The notes under the pieces: generated by a model
Database searches by the model: none
What the model saw: only the letters and a program-made list of their open reading frames with translations
What the model was told of the DNA's origin: nothing
Position numbers and translations under genes: made by a program
Origin: Heterostelium album PN500
Taxonomy: Eukaryota; Evosea; Eumycetozoa; Acytosteliales; Acytosteliaceae
Direction: 5' to 3'
DNA length: 64,000 nt
Assembly (NCBI RefSeq): GCF_000004825.1
Contig: NW_008805097.1
Location: 310,001-374,000 of the forward strand
In this document: positions 33,891 to 45,099 of the stretch, in pieces
How positions within the stretch are numbered: position 1 is the stretch's first letter
Layout of the letters: the number at the start of each line of letters is the position of its first letter

Positions 33891-34537
33891 ATTTAATATT
33901 ATTCTTTTTATATATTTAACAAATTAATGACTCTTCAGTTTTCAAATCTATTAAAAAAAAAACATATGTATGTGGTATATTATATAAAAGAAATAGAAAA
34001 TAATTATAAAAAGAACTACATATTATATATATATAAATATAGTTGAACAAAATGAACATGCACAAAAATTAAGTAATTTACTCTTTGTTATTATAATAAT
34101 CTATTTTAAATTATAATATATTTAAAATAGAAAAACTTGAATACTCATGTTTTAACTGATTGTATTTCATATCTTTAGATTTGTTTGAACAGTCGTTGGT
34201 TAAATTATATTTTCATTAGTCTTTCTAATTACTATATAGAATATGAACATTCAAAAAAGATATTACATTTACAACCACGTTTGATAATAACCCACAACTG
34301 AAAAACAATCTTCCATAGAAAACTCAAGTTTTTATCAAATTAATTGGTACCAGATCGAATATTCCTTGGTAATGAAAAAACCATAGAGATACAACACGTT
34401 TTTTGTTTTAATTGAATATTTATTTGGAAAACAAAAACAAAGAAATAATAAGCTTTAAAAAGAATGACATTAAATCATTTAGGATAAAACATTTTATTAT
34501 TATTATATTGTTGTTTTATAATTAAACAAAAAAAACA
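33891..34537. other. Intergenic
   Basis: About 650 bp after the short GTPase. It was searched for a remnant of the missing Cys/coiled-coil part; none was found. One sequence (about 34287-34295) fits a loose small-RNA upstream element, with no RNA-like body behind it. Confidence 0.5.
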
Positions 34538-35443
34538 ATGAGAATTTTCTATTTATTATCTGTTTTGGTATTTTTGGTTGGAATGATTTCAGCTAATCTT
34601 GAATGTCAAACAACCTATAATCACCATACAGCTACACCCCAAACCACTGGTGCTCATGCGTCAGGTATCAACACTGGTGTTCAACCAAGTGGAATTAATA
34701 CTGGTGTCCAAACCGTAGGTGTAAATTCTGGTGTTGTAACAAATTCTCATACTAGTTCCGGTGCCCAGACTTCTGGAGGTATTGCAACAGGATCATCTCA
34801 AACAGGTGTCCAAACCGTTGGAATTAACACTGGAGTTGTACCAAGCGGAGTAAACACTGGAGTACAAACTGTTGGAGTTAACACTGGAGTTAAAACTACT
34901 GGAGCAAACTCTGGAGCTCAAACATCAGGAGGATCTTTTACCTCTGGAACTCAAACAGGAATACAATCCGGATCAGTAACTGGTTCTCAAAATGGTACTC
35001 AATCAGGAACAGTAACTGGAACTCAATCGGGATCAGTAACTGGTGCTCAAACTACTTCAGCTACCGCAGGTTCAGTATCTGGTGCTCAAACTGGAACTCA
35101 ATCGGGATTAGTATCTGGTGCTCAAACTGCTTCAGCTACCACAGGTTCAGTAACTGATGCTCAAAGTGGATCACCATCTGGATCAGTAACTGGTGAACAA
35201 ACTTCAGCTACAACAGGAGCAGCCTCTAGTTCAACCTCCGCAGGAAGTTCAGAAGGTCAATCATCTAGCCCAGTTTCTTCAAGTGCAGGACCAGTCACCG
35301 GAAGTCAAACAACCGCTTCAACAACTTCCACAACTGAAAGTATCCCAACTACTACTACTCATTCCTCTACTACTTCACCCGGTACTAAAATCACACCATC
35401 ATTAGTTGCACTTTCTTTAATCGCAGCTTTTTTCTCACTATAA
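34538..35443 (+). CDS. GPI-type surface protein with Thr/Gly/Gln repeats
   Basis: A single exon of 301 residues. It has a signal peptide (MRIFYLLSVLVFLVGMISA). The body is made of short repeats: first copies near 11-12 residues containing (I/V)NTGVQ-(T/P)-x-G, then TGSQSG/TGAQ units, then a Ser/Thr-rich stalk. The C-terminus (TPSLVALSLIAAFFSL after a Ser/Thr/Pro/Gly site) fits a GPI-anchor signal. Composition predicts a heavily O-glycosylated stalk, like many dictyostelid prestalk and spore-coat adhesion proteins. The specific role is unknown. Confidence 0.75.
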   Translation: MRIFYLLSVLVFLVGMISANLECQTTYNHHTATPQTTGAHASGINTGVQPSGINTGVQTVGVNSGVVTNSHTSSGAQTSGGIATGSSQTGVQTVGINTGVVPSGVNTGVQTVGVNTGVKTTGANSGAQTSGGSFTSGTQTGIQSGSVTGSQNGTQSGTVTGTQSGSVTGAQTTSATAGSVSGAQTGTQSGLVSGAQTASATTGSVTDAQSGSPSGSVTGEQTSATTGAASSSTSAGSSEGQSSSPVSSSAGPVTGSQTTASTTSTTESIPTTTTHSSTTSPGTKITPSLVALSLIAAFFSL

Positions 35444-35703
35444 ATTTATTTAAATAAAGTGTATAAAAAATAATAAAAAAATGGGTGAGTTAGCTAAGAC
35501 TTTTATTGATTGAATTTAATGCCAAGCAGAACATTTTTTTCCAAATTAGGTATTTGTGGTTGTGTATTATATTATTAAATGAATGATCATTAGATTTTTA
35601 ACTATTAATTCATTAAAATAATGTTGTAGTTTCCTGTTGTTAACAATGAATTCATTGTATTATATATACTTTTGAAAGAAAAGCTAAATAGATAATTAGA
35701 ATC

Positions 35704-36177
35704 ATGAATAAATATAAGATTCCAATATTAATTTTTAGTATAGTATTTTTGTTTTTTTCGGTTGGTTTCAGTGATGGACAAACAATAATCATTAGAAACT
35801 GTGTGCGTTGTCAAGACAACAAGATCATTCCTATTTGCAATGGAGAGAATGGAACATTGGTATGCGCGGATATCCTCTCTAATACCTGTATTCGTGAGTA
35901 CTCACCATGCTCTGGAGATCTAACCGGCCAGTGGACCTATTACAAAATGCTCAACCATTCCACCTATGATATCATTGTCTTTCGATCGTACAACGATTGC
36001 ACCGACGGTGTAAACTCATCGACTGTTGCAACTCTACAGTGTAACAACTGTATTCTAGGAAAATCATCGACTTGCACAAACAACAACAGACATTCCAACG
36101 CCAGCCGATTCCTTTCAGAAAACTTCCATCCAATAATGGTTTTAATATTAACAATTCTAATATTATTAATTGTATAA
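35704..36177 (+). CDS. Small Cys-containing surface protein
   Basis: A single exon of 157 residues. It starts with a signal peptide (MNKYKIPILIFSIVFLFFSV, cut after about residue 26). The luminal part has ten Cys, arranged in pairs (CVRCQD, CNGENGTLVC, CNNC), and several Asn-x-Ser/Thr sites. The C-terminus (about 20 residues ending TILILLIV after RFLSENFHPIM) is hydrophobic, so it is GPI-anchored or a single-span protein. The family is not recognised. It follows the GPI protein at 34538 on the same strand. Confidence 0.7.
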   Translation: MNKYKIPILIFSIVFLFFSVGFSDGQTIIIRNCVRCQDNKIIPICNGENGTLVCADILSNTCIREYSPCSGDLTGQWTYYKMLNHSTYDIIVFRSYNDCTDGVNSSTVATLQCNNCILGKSSTCTNNNRHSNASRFLSENFHPIMVLILTILILLIV

Positions 36178-36272
36178 AACATTAACAGTTTTATTAAACA
36201 CCTTTACTAGTAAATAAATAATAAAATATAATAATAATAGTAACATTTTATATATATAAAATGTATATACTT

Positions 36273-37901
36273 TTAATTCATAATTGTTTCTTCTTCTCCA
36301 TTTCTATGATTGTTGCTATTATTACTGTTGTTTTGATTCTTTGGTAATTTGAATGAATATGGACCGATCCAACCCAATTCCGATTCTAAAAGTAGAGTTC
36401 CAGCGAAATAACCGATTACCGGTCTGATGAGTGGAAGTTGAGCGGTTGCTAACAATGCCAAGCCTGGAATTAAAATGGAAAGACCGCTCTGTGCAAATCT
36501 GATTGTTTTATCGTTGGATTTGAATGGATATTGTAGACTGTGTTCCAGTGACGATGAGACTGTCAGACCGGTAAGCACTGCACCTACCCCCAGGAGTCGT
36601 ACCAACGAGAATGTGTTGGTGGTACCAAACAAAAAGGTGGTGGTAATCACCATTGCACGACCATACCAGCTCTGTGTACATAAATAACCGTCTTTGGCAC
36701 AACGTGCAATCAAGTTGCGTTCGTTCTCGTCGATATTGCTCAGCAGCGAAGGACTGACGTTGTGCGAGATATCACGAATGGCATATACAAAGTGTCTGAT
36801 CGAGCCTGTAGGCGACTTTTGATCCAATATCCACTTGAACAGCGAAACCACATTGTTCTCAGCGAGTGTAACCCTGTTGGACTTATCTTTTTCCAACATC
36901 AACACCAGAATATTTGCCAATTCTAACTTGGCATGTTTCCACAATTTCTCATCGGAAGCTGCTTTTGCCAATAAAGGTATAACCTGATCATCTATTTATG
37001 TATGATGTTAACATTTAATAACAACAATCTAATTAATACTATGTTGTAATTATTTAAATCTAAATTACAATTGTACTTTACCTAATTTTGAATCAGAAAT
37101 TAATTCACTTAAAATCTTTTCGAAAGGTGCTATTGAATCCATGTTTCTGAATTCCTGATGTTGTGACATTGCAATGTAGAGTTTCAATACTTTTTCAATG
37201 TTTTCAAAAGTGTTTAGCTGTGAATGTCCGTAGTGAGTACGTTGTAGGGTAGTCAACAGCTTGTGGAGACGCTCTGCATTCTTACCGTGATGCACCCTCG
37301 AAATCTCTTTGGCAATCATAGCATAGTCGCCTTTGGCAATCAATTCATTCAACCAATCGATAAGTGAACTAAAATTTGATTGGAATTCACCATCGCTATT
37401 ATATACTCCTGGATCATTTTCTTGACCTATATTTATAATAATTTAATTAATTAGTTAATTTGTTGTTGTTGATATTAATAGATCTTTTTGATTTGATTAC
37501 TTACTGTATGCATAATATAAAGAGAATAAAAGTATTGCAAGTGCAATATTCATTTGTACAACTAGATCATATCTTGAGACAGTGGGAATAGCGACTGTGC
37601 TGAATGATTTGCCACCATCTTTATTGCTTTGAAATCTCTCTTCTATATTTCTAAATGAAACTATTATCTTACTTTTACTATCTTTTAATATATTTAAATT
37701 CTCATTATTATTTGTTTTGTCATTGTTATTATTCTCATTATTATCGTTTAATCTTAATTTGTTATTTGTAAAATAGTTTCTACATTTGTTATTATTATTT
37801 ATATGATAGATCGACGAATATATATTGTTATTAAATTTATTATTCTTTCCTAATCTGTTAATATTATTTAGGAATGTTTTATTTGTTATTAATTTATACA
37901 T
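36273..37901 (-). CDS. Membrane protein with possible mitochondrial leader
   Basis: Three exons (37901-37505, 37426-37082, 36991-36273) join in frame to 486 residues. The first about 75 residues are Asn/Lys/Arg-rich with few acidic residues, consistent with an import leader, followed by a hydrophobic span (MNIALAILLFSLYYAY) just before the first splice. The middle, about residues 145-300, is helical with an armadillo-like feel (WLDQ-type short helices, LLTTLQRTHYG). Two or three further hydrophobic segments lie at about residues 375-455 (FSLVRLLGVGAVLTGLTVSS, LSILIPGLALLATAQLPLI). The tail is Asn-rich. No family was recognised; a mitochondrial inner or outer membrane protein is the best guess. 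Confidence 0.65.
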
Positions 37902-38287
37902 TGTTTAATTTATTACTAATTTTGATGTTCAATTCGAAAAAATGGTTGAAATCATGATTAATTTAAAAAAAAAAATGGTCATCAGATAGGGGTGGTTATA
38001 TGATCATATAAAATGGTATTATTTTTCTCAAATGTTCAGAGCAAAGAAGATAATAAATTAACATTCATCCACACTTTAAAGTTTTAATATGTTTTTTAAT
38101 TCATTTTCAGACATCACAATATCTTATTTAAAAAAAAAAAATTAAGATTTTATTAATTTCTTCAAAATTTCTATTTGCAAGAACAAAAGATACTTGTTTT
38201 TTTTGAAAATTGAATTGAATTAATCATACGTTTCAATTTTTATTAATTAATTGATAAATGATTTATTTATATTTTAATTAATTATAA
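37902..38287. other. Intergenic, divergent promoter region
   Basis: About 385 bp of AT-rich DNA between divergent genes. Nothing recognised. Confidence 0.5.
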
Positions 38288-38659
38288 ATGTATCCAGTGA
38301 TTGAATTGGAAGATAATTCATTCGATTTTCAGGTGTTGCAGAATCATACTCCTGTGGTAGTGTTATTTCTAGAATCAACCTCTATCGAAGGCGACAACAC
38401 AAATGGCGAAGCTATATCTATGAGTCAGCAAATAAATGACCTCAATGCAATACACTATTTCGACATAAAGTTTGCTAGAGCCACTAGTAATAAGTGTCAA
38501 TCATTGATCACAGAGTACAATGTTAGTAGTTTTCCTACCACCATCACTTTTGTGGATGGTTATGAATTCAGTAGAACCATTGGCATTCTAACCCAACAAA
38601 GCATGTCTGACATAATAGAATCTCTCTTGGAAATCAATAGAAAGTATAAAATACATTAA
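38288..38659 (+). CDS. Thioredoxin-fold protein without CxxC
   Basis: A single exon of 123 residues. The pattern is that of a thioredoxin: N-terminal FDFQVLQNHTPVVVLFLE strand, a central strand (YFDIKFARA), the helix-strand QSLITEYNVSSFPTTITFV with the cis-Pro in SSFPT, and a C-terminal helix. At the active-site position it reads ESTSIEGDN, so both redox Cys are missing and the protein cannot be a disulfide reductase. It is shorter than PICOT-like fusion proteins and has no signal peptide. Dictyostelid thioredoxin-like proteins of this kind may act as binding modules. Partner unknown. Confidence 0.7.
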   Translation: MYPVIELEDNSFDFQVLQNHTPVVVLFLESTSIEGDNTNGEAISMSQQINDLNAIHYFDIKFARATSNKCQSLITEYNVSSFPTTITFVDGYEFSRTIGILTQQSMSDIIESLLEINRKYKIH

Positions 38660-38926
38660 AACAAAACAATAAAATAAAAAATAAAATCCCCGTAGTGCAA
38701 ATAGATAAAAATGATCACCCACCCACCTTCTCACTAAACATATCATCTATTTATGACCCCTAATAATAAACAAAAACAAAATTAAGATGTTCAAATCAAA
38801 ATATATATTATCTGAGAGAGTGTTAGTAACACTATTTATTTAGTGTAAATGATAAAAATATCATATCATCATATTTTTATTATTTATTATTACTATTTTT
38901 AATTTTTTTATCACACGTTTAATAAA

Positions 38927-40336
38927 ATGAAAAAACAAATATTTATATCTATATTTAATAATTTAGTTTTGAGAAATTTAATATTTAAAAAAGTTGAATG
39001 GATTCATGAGGATATCCTTCGAGAATTTAGCTTCAAGTGGAAACAAGCCAAAAGTAATCCAAATATATTGGCTGTTTACGGATATGATGAAATGTTAATA
39101 AGATATTTCAAAGATAAGAGAGATGCCAGTCGCCAATGGTATCATTTCCTCTATGGCAATCCACTGGAACAAAATGACATTGAATCTCTGGTTCAATCTC
39201 TAAGGTCCTCAATTCGTTTAAACAAAACAGAATTAGTCTTTCAACTTACGAAAGAATATCCATTGTATTCACGAATTCCAGTTTTGGCAAGATCCGCAAT
39301 AAAATATGGAAGATTGGATATTCTAAAGTATTTAGATAAGATCTCCAATGTTTGGTATAGTAATGACTATGGATTATCCTATTACTATTTGACTTGTTGG
39401 GCATCTAAATCCAAGCAGAATCTTGAAATTCTCAAATGGTTGGTGGAAGAAAAGTTGGAAAAGAATAAAACTAAGGAAATTGAAATTGTTGTTAGAGATG
39501 CAATTAATTATGCTGCACGTGCAGGTCAATTGGAGAAACTACAATATCTAATTGGCCGATTCAATTTGAATCCTGCTGACCACAACAGACATTTAATTAA
39601 AGCATCGAAAAGTGGTAGTATTCCAGTGGTTGAATATCTTCTATCGAAAGGTCTGCAATTTCAAGAGAATCAAGACTATGTTAGTTTTGCTGCATCCAAA
39701 GGACATTTCGAGTTGGTGAAATATATGATCTCCAAGAAGATAGGTGTATGCTCAGAGACTCTGTTAGATTCCGCTTCATACTCTGGAAACTTTCACTTGA
39801 TCAAATGGTTGCACCTCAACGGGAGTACTTCGATCAATGTATGCTCCATTTTGGCAATGGATTATGCTGCACTACATAGTTTGGAGCAGGTGGTTTGGTT
39901 CCAACAGAATCGTACAGAGGGTTGCTCCTACCAAGCGATGGAATTCGCCATCAAAAACAACCACCTCGACATTGTGAAATGGCTACACACCAACAAGAAG
40001 GAAACATGCTTTCCAATGGCTCTGTTAAATTCAATCTATTCGCTATTGATCAACGATATCAGGATTACCAATTCTCATTTGGATTTGTTTCAGTATCTCT
40101 ATGACAATCAGCTATATGGTGCAATGCAAGGTGCCAGATACATAGATTATTTTCAATGGGCAATCAGAAAGAATATTAAAAATAACAAAATATTGATATT
40201 CCTCCTGACACATCCCGCTCTCTTTGAATTGCCAATCGATTACCAATCACTATTATCATTCTCTAAAACCAAACAATATAGAAATTCCTATAAAATAATA
40301 GAGAGAGAAATGATAGAAAAAGATATAATAAGATAA
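38927..40336 (+). CDS. Ankyrin-like repeat protein (NRTEGC type)
   Basis: A single exon of 469 residues. It opens with the family start (FISIFNNLVLRNLIFKKVEWIH) and KWKQAKSNPNI. Repeats run from about residue 110 to 380; the clear NRTEGC copy is QQNRTEGCSYQAMEFAIKNN, with others degenerate (HLNGSTSINVCS, HTNKKETCFPMA). The last 80 residues (YLYDNQLYGAMQ to the end) carry no repeat and resemble the C-terminal end of the copy at 62395. It is the most decayed copy of the four, but the frame is intact, with no break. Confidence 0.8.
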   Translation: MKKQIFISIFNNLVLRNLIFKKVEWIHEDILREFSFKWKQAKSNPNILAVYGYDEMLIRYFKDKRDASRQWYHFLYGNPLEQNDIESLVQSLRSSIRLNKTELVFQLTKEYPLYSRIPVLARSAIKYGRLDILKYLDKISNVWYSNDYGLSYYYLTCWASKSKQNLEILKWLVEEKLEKNKTKEIEIVVRDAINYAARAGQLEKLQYLIGRFNLNPADHNRHLIKASKSGSIPVVEYLLSKGLQFQENQDYVSFAASKGHFELVKYMISKKIGVCSETLLDSASYSGNFHLIKWLHLNGSTSINVCSILAMDYAALHSLEQVVWFQQNRTEGCSYQAMEFAIKNNHLDIVKWLHTNKKETCFPMALLNSIYSLLINDIRITNSHLDLFQYLYDNQLYGAMQGARYIDYFQWAIRKNIKNNKILIFLLTHPALFELPIDYQSLLSFSKTKQYRNSYKIIEREMIEKDIIR

Positions 40337-40438
40337 TAATAATAATAATTAAATAAATGTTATACTAACACAAGTTATTAATTTAATTTGTGTAAGTTTC
40401 TTTCTATTTGTTAATAATTTATATATATATTTTTTCGT

Positions 40439-41201
40439 TTATTTCTTTGCTTTTCCTTTCTTTGAAGATTGAGCAATGAAATCAGCAATTTTCTTTTCTT
40501 TCTCTATAGCAGCTTGTTTCTTGAGAGCTGCCACTTCACCTGTAATATGACTTGGATATGGTCCACCCTTTACAAATCCTGGCATCAAAGCAGAGATTGA
40601 ATTCTCTGTTTCCTTCTTCTTCTTATCTCTTGATGCTTTCATCTTGTCTGCCAACAATTTTGGCATATTCTTTAATGCTTCATTAATCTTCTTTTCTCTA
40701 AAATAAATAAATAAAGTAATCATGATTAGTTTGTTGTTTTATAATTCTTTCACTAAGTTAATTCAGTTAAAGATTAAAAGATTCGCTATTGCTGTTGTTA
40801 TTATTATTGTCTTTGTTTTTGTTGTTGTATGTTGTATGTTTATATTATGCTGATTTCTATTTACATTATTGGTTGGATTAAAGTTGTTTTTTGTTATTGA
40901 TTGTATTATTGTAATTGTTGTTGCTGCTGCTGCTGCTGAAGACTCCACTTTATTCATACCTTAATGGTTGTGTTCTCTGTAAAATAGTTAATTTAGATGG
41001 TCTCTCTGGTAGTAATTTCTTCTCTGGTTCAGGCAATGGCCATTCAATATTCATATTACGTTCGACGTTCTTCTTTAATACATTGAATTGTCTACCTGAT
41101 AACTTTGGTCTATTCCAACCGGTAGCTGTACGTTGTGGTGTTGAATACTTTAACAATGCCTCTGCATTGATCTTTAATAATGTTCCTGTTGCTACACTCA
41201 T
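40439..41201 (-). CDS. Probable mitoribosomal protein mL64 (CRIF1-like)
   Basis: Two exons, 41201-40960 and 40697-40439, joined in the Arg codon of PLRYE/REKK to give 166 residues. The first half has WNRPKLSGRQFNVLKK and EWPLPEPEKKLLPERPSK. The second half is a long Lys/Ala-rich helix beginning KKINEALKNMPKLLADKM, then LMPGFVKGGPYPSHITGEV and a basic end (KKGKAKK). The helix signature (I-x-x-A-L-x-x-M-P-x-L-(I/L)) matches the GADD45GIP1/CRIF1 (mL64, yeast mL59) component of the mitochondrial large ribosomal subunit, where the long helix sits near the exit. The intron is 262 bp and contains CAA/AAC repeats. Divergent from the mitochondrial RNase at 41652. The family call is moderate. Confidence 0.55.
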
Positions 41202-41651
41202 TTCTCTATATCTATTTCTTTTTCTTTTAACTAAACTACAAAAATAACTTTTTTGATTATATTTTTATTTTTGATTTTAGATCAAAATCTGATCGATTAA
41301 TTGCTAGTTAAATTAAAATAAAATAAAAAAATAAAAATAAATAAACAAGTATAAAAAAAAAAACTAGATCAATTCATGATCATTTAATCATCATAATTTC
41401 ACAGTAATAATTTTTTGCAAAAAACGAATAAAAAATTCAAAAAATTACAAAAACACGATTTTAATTAAAATTGTAACGTTTACTGACATTTCTCTGAGCA
41501 TAATCCAAAAAAGGTCATAAAATTAAGACTTATTTTTATTTATTTATTATTTTATTTGTTTTATTGAAATATATATTTGTTTTATTTATTTAAATTATAT
41601 TGAATTATTTAGATAGTTAATTTCTAAATAATACAATTGATCTAAATAGAT
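41202..41651. other. Divergent promoter, mL64-like and RNase II
   Basis: 450 bp between the starts of two divergently transcribed genes with likely mitochondrial products. AT-rich; no known motif recognised. Confidence 0.5.
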
Positions 41652-44600
41652 ATGTTTTTAAATGTTTTAAATAAATATACTTTAAATAGAAGTAGAGTAG
41701 TTAGTAGTTATTTTCAATGTAACACCTCATTTATTAAGAATCATTATTGTAACACCAATATAAATATCAATTTAAATATATCCAAGAATGATAGTATTGA
41801 TATTAATAATAATATATTACCAAATTTAAATATACAACATCATTTAAAACAACAACAAACACCACAGACACAAATAACAACACCACTAACAACAACAACA
41901 ACAACAAACAATGAATTTCTAAATTTTTATGCAAACAAAAATTTGTTAAATTTCTTGTCTCGGGTACAACAACAGCAACAGCAACAACAGAGTTTGACAA
42001 CAGCTGAAAGTGCAAAGAATGAATCGACAGTAGATCCAAATTTGGATGGCTATATTCAATTGGAAAAGATAATGGCATTGGCAAAGGGTGACAATAGAAA
42101 GTTACTAGATATTTCGGTACCTGCGCAGCCTGGCGATATCATTGTTACCTACAACGACAAGTTCAACTCGATCGAATTGGTAGTGGTGGTTGGTCTCACA
42201 GGCAATGGATACACTGTGATCAATCAGAAAAACAAATTCAACTTATCCAAGAATGTTCATATCATGACCATCCCGACATCCAACGACCAACTTATCAAGA
42301 GTCTTCATCAATACATCGATCTAATCGATCAACAACTCCAACTTCAACCATACGATCCAATCGCTCAACAATCAAACAAGAGGTTAAAACAACAAGATAG
42401 ACAACAACAACAGCAACAACAAGAAGAAGTAGTCGATAAACAACAAGAAATAATACCACCCAATGAAATTGTATGTATTTCACAACATCCGATTTGTCAT
42501 ACCTTTGAGAAAGTCAATTTCTTCATGTTCCAAATGTCAAACTTTACAAAGCGAGAGAAAATCATACCGATTGATGATTTATACGATCAATACAAGAAAC
42601 CTCGTGGTGGAAATGGTTATTTCGAAATGAAACCTTGGTCTGCCAGCCAGTCACATTACGATGTCGTTCCAATGATCGAGGTGGCCAAGTCGATCTACGA
42701 ACCAATGTCACAGAGTCAACCACGCAGAGAAAAACAACACGCCATATGGCATGAGATATTCTGTCTGTTGAACTCTTACAATTTCATCGCTTACAAATCG
42801 ACGCTGTTCTCTCTGATCGATCCCGCTCATTTTACATGTCTGACGGAGCCACGCTCTCAAAAGATGATTGGCTTGATGAACTTACTGAAACGAGATTCAT
42901 TGGAGCTGAAAATCGTTATGAAATACATCTTCCAGACATTGAGTTCCAATGGAGTGCAAATTCCGCGATCAGCATTGTTCCTTATCAACGATCAACAAAT
43001 TCCAACCATGTCGGATCACGTCAACTTCAACATATCATCATCATCACCATCCAATCTCACAACACAAACAATTAGAACCGATAAACTCAAATCGACATTC
43101 AACGACATCATTACAATCCTAAAGGATTCACAACACTATACATTCACTCAGGAGTTTGGTGTCATAGTAAAGAAGTATCTTCTTACTCCCTTTGGATTAA
43201 AGTATGTAGCTTACTATTTATTTAGTGTGTTTGATAGATAACTTATCAATAACAAATTGGTACTAATTTATTTATTTATTCATACTTTAGAGTATCACAT
43301 CAAAAAGATATTATAAATAGATTTGTTGGAAAAAATCATATTCCAATCGAATCGAAATTGTTTACTCATACCAATTTCGGAATTGAACATTCCAGTTTAC
43401 TAAAGTATCAACAACAACAACAACAACAACCAGCAAAAAGTGGAACAGTGCAAACAAAGATTGGATCGGCAAAGCGTATTGTAGAGGAATCGTTTACTAT
43501 CGATTCTAAAAAGACAAAGGATGTCGATGATGCTGTTGGTATTCTGAGGGAAGGCGATGACATCTATTGCGTTGTACATATTGCCGATGTCAGCTCGGTT
43601 ATCAGTCCATTCAGCTCATTGGATGGCTGGGGTCAGCTGAAATCGTCATCGATCTACCTACCGGAGAAAACACACTTTATGCTGCCATCGAACTTGACTC
43701 TCCAACTCTCGTTGGAACCCAATCAACAAAACAGATGCTTGTCGTTCAAATTTAAGATTGACGACAATGGTGACATCGTTGGTAGCGAGATATTCACATC
43801 TGTCGTTGTGAATATCAGAAAGACAAACTACCAGGAAGTAGATTCCTATTTGAACAACAGAGATAGCAATGGTGGTGTCAACAACAACAATAGCCATTCA
43901 TTCACAGAGAGTCAACAGAAAATGTTGGACATTCTATACGAGCGTGCCATTCTCAGACAAAAGAAACGAAGTGCCAATGCTATCACAGTAGATCTTCCAC
44001 GTCCAGAGCTAATCGTTGAGAATGGAATCATCCGGCTGACTCATCCCGATTTCAATTCGAAATCGAATGTCATTGTCTCGGAGCTGATGGTCAGTGCAAA
44101 CTTTGTGGCCGCTCAGTTTGCCGCTCAGAATGCTCTACCAATTCCATTTAGATCACAAAAGAAGTCGGATTTCTCGAGATTCCGATCGGAATACCTCGAC
44201 AAGTATCATCCATTGGCATTGGCGTTTGAATCGACAACACTGATGAGCAGTGCCGTTATTTCAACAAGCGAATCAGCACACTATGGACTTGGTATTGACT
44301 ACTATACATGGGCAACATCTCCAATCAGACGTTACTCTGACATTCTCGTACACCGACAAATCAAACACATGCTCACCAACAAATCACCATTCTATCAACA
44401 ACACTATCTCGATCAAATAGTTGATCCACTCAACAGAAATATTAAGACCATTAAGAAGATTCAAAAAGACAGGTAACTACTACTACTATTATATATCTAT
44501 GTACATAGATGATTATTATATTAAACTAACATTTACTATATCATAGTTTAATAGGATGGATTTATAAATATTTGAATCAAGAGGGACCTAAATATTATAA

Positions 44601-44832
44601 TGCAGTTTTATTACCAAATTCAACAGCTATATTGGGTAAAAAGTTTATGTTGTTAGATTTAGGTTTGAATGTAGTTTCGTTTGATGAATCGTTCAATGAC
44701 TGTCCGACCAACGAAGTTGTTCAGGTATTTGTCAATTTCACTCATGATGGTAGAATCGAGTTTTTAAAAGAGAATCCAAATAATAATACCACAATATCTT
44801 TACCACCAAGAGGTAGAGATATATTATTATAA
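41652..44832 (+). CDS. Mitochondrial RNase II-family 3'-5' exoribonuclease
   Basis: Three exons (41652-43201, 43291-44472, 44547-44832) join in frame to 1005 residues. The start has a basic, Ser/Asn-rich leader (MFLNVLNKYTLNRSRVVSSY) suited to mitochondrial import. Low-complexity Thr/Gln runs follow. The RNB catalytic domain begins at about residue 582 with FTIDSKKTKDVDDAV, in which the metal-binding Asp residues are kept but the usual Pro after the first Asp is Ser. Then HIADVSSVI, and the C-terminal YTWATSPIRRYSDILVHRQI, where RNase II has a conserved Ser-Pro-Ile-Arg-Arg-Tyr-x-Asp. This is the Dss1/MSU1-type mitochondrial enzyme: processive 3'-5' decay of mitochondrial RNA. The region before RNB is divergent and has no clear cold-shock domain. 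Confidence 0.88.
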
Positions 44833-45099
44833 TAAAAAAATAACATACTCAATTAAAAAAAAAAAATACATTCATTCTTCCACACAAAACTATCATTAAT
44901 ATTTCAAATATGTGTGTGGTACATAGATTTTTTGATTATTTAATGAAAATTTAGAGTTTCCAAGATTTACTTTCCCAAAGATATCTAAATTAATATAATA
45001 TAAATACATTTATCCTTAATATTAAAATGATATTATTATTAAATATTATATATCATTTTTTTGTATAATAAATAAAAGTTATAAAAATAAATAAATAAA

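Noticed and set aside
34288-34296. ACCCACAAC as an upstream element of a small RNA gene
   Set aside because: The element is short, occurs several times by chance (also near 51028 and 59332), and no conserved RNA body follows at the expected distance.
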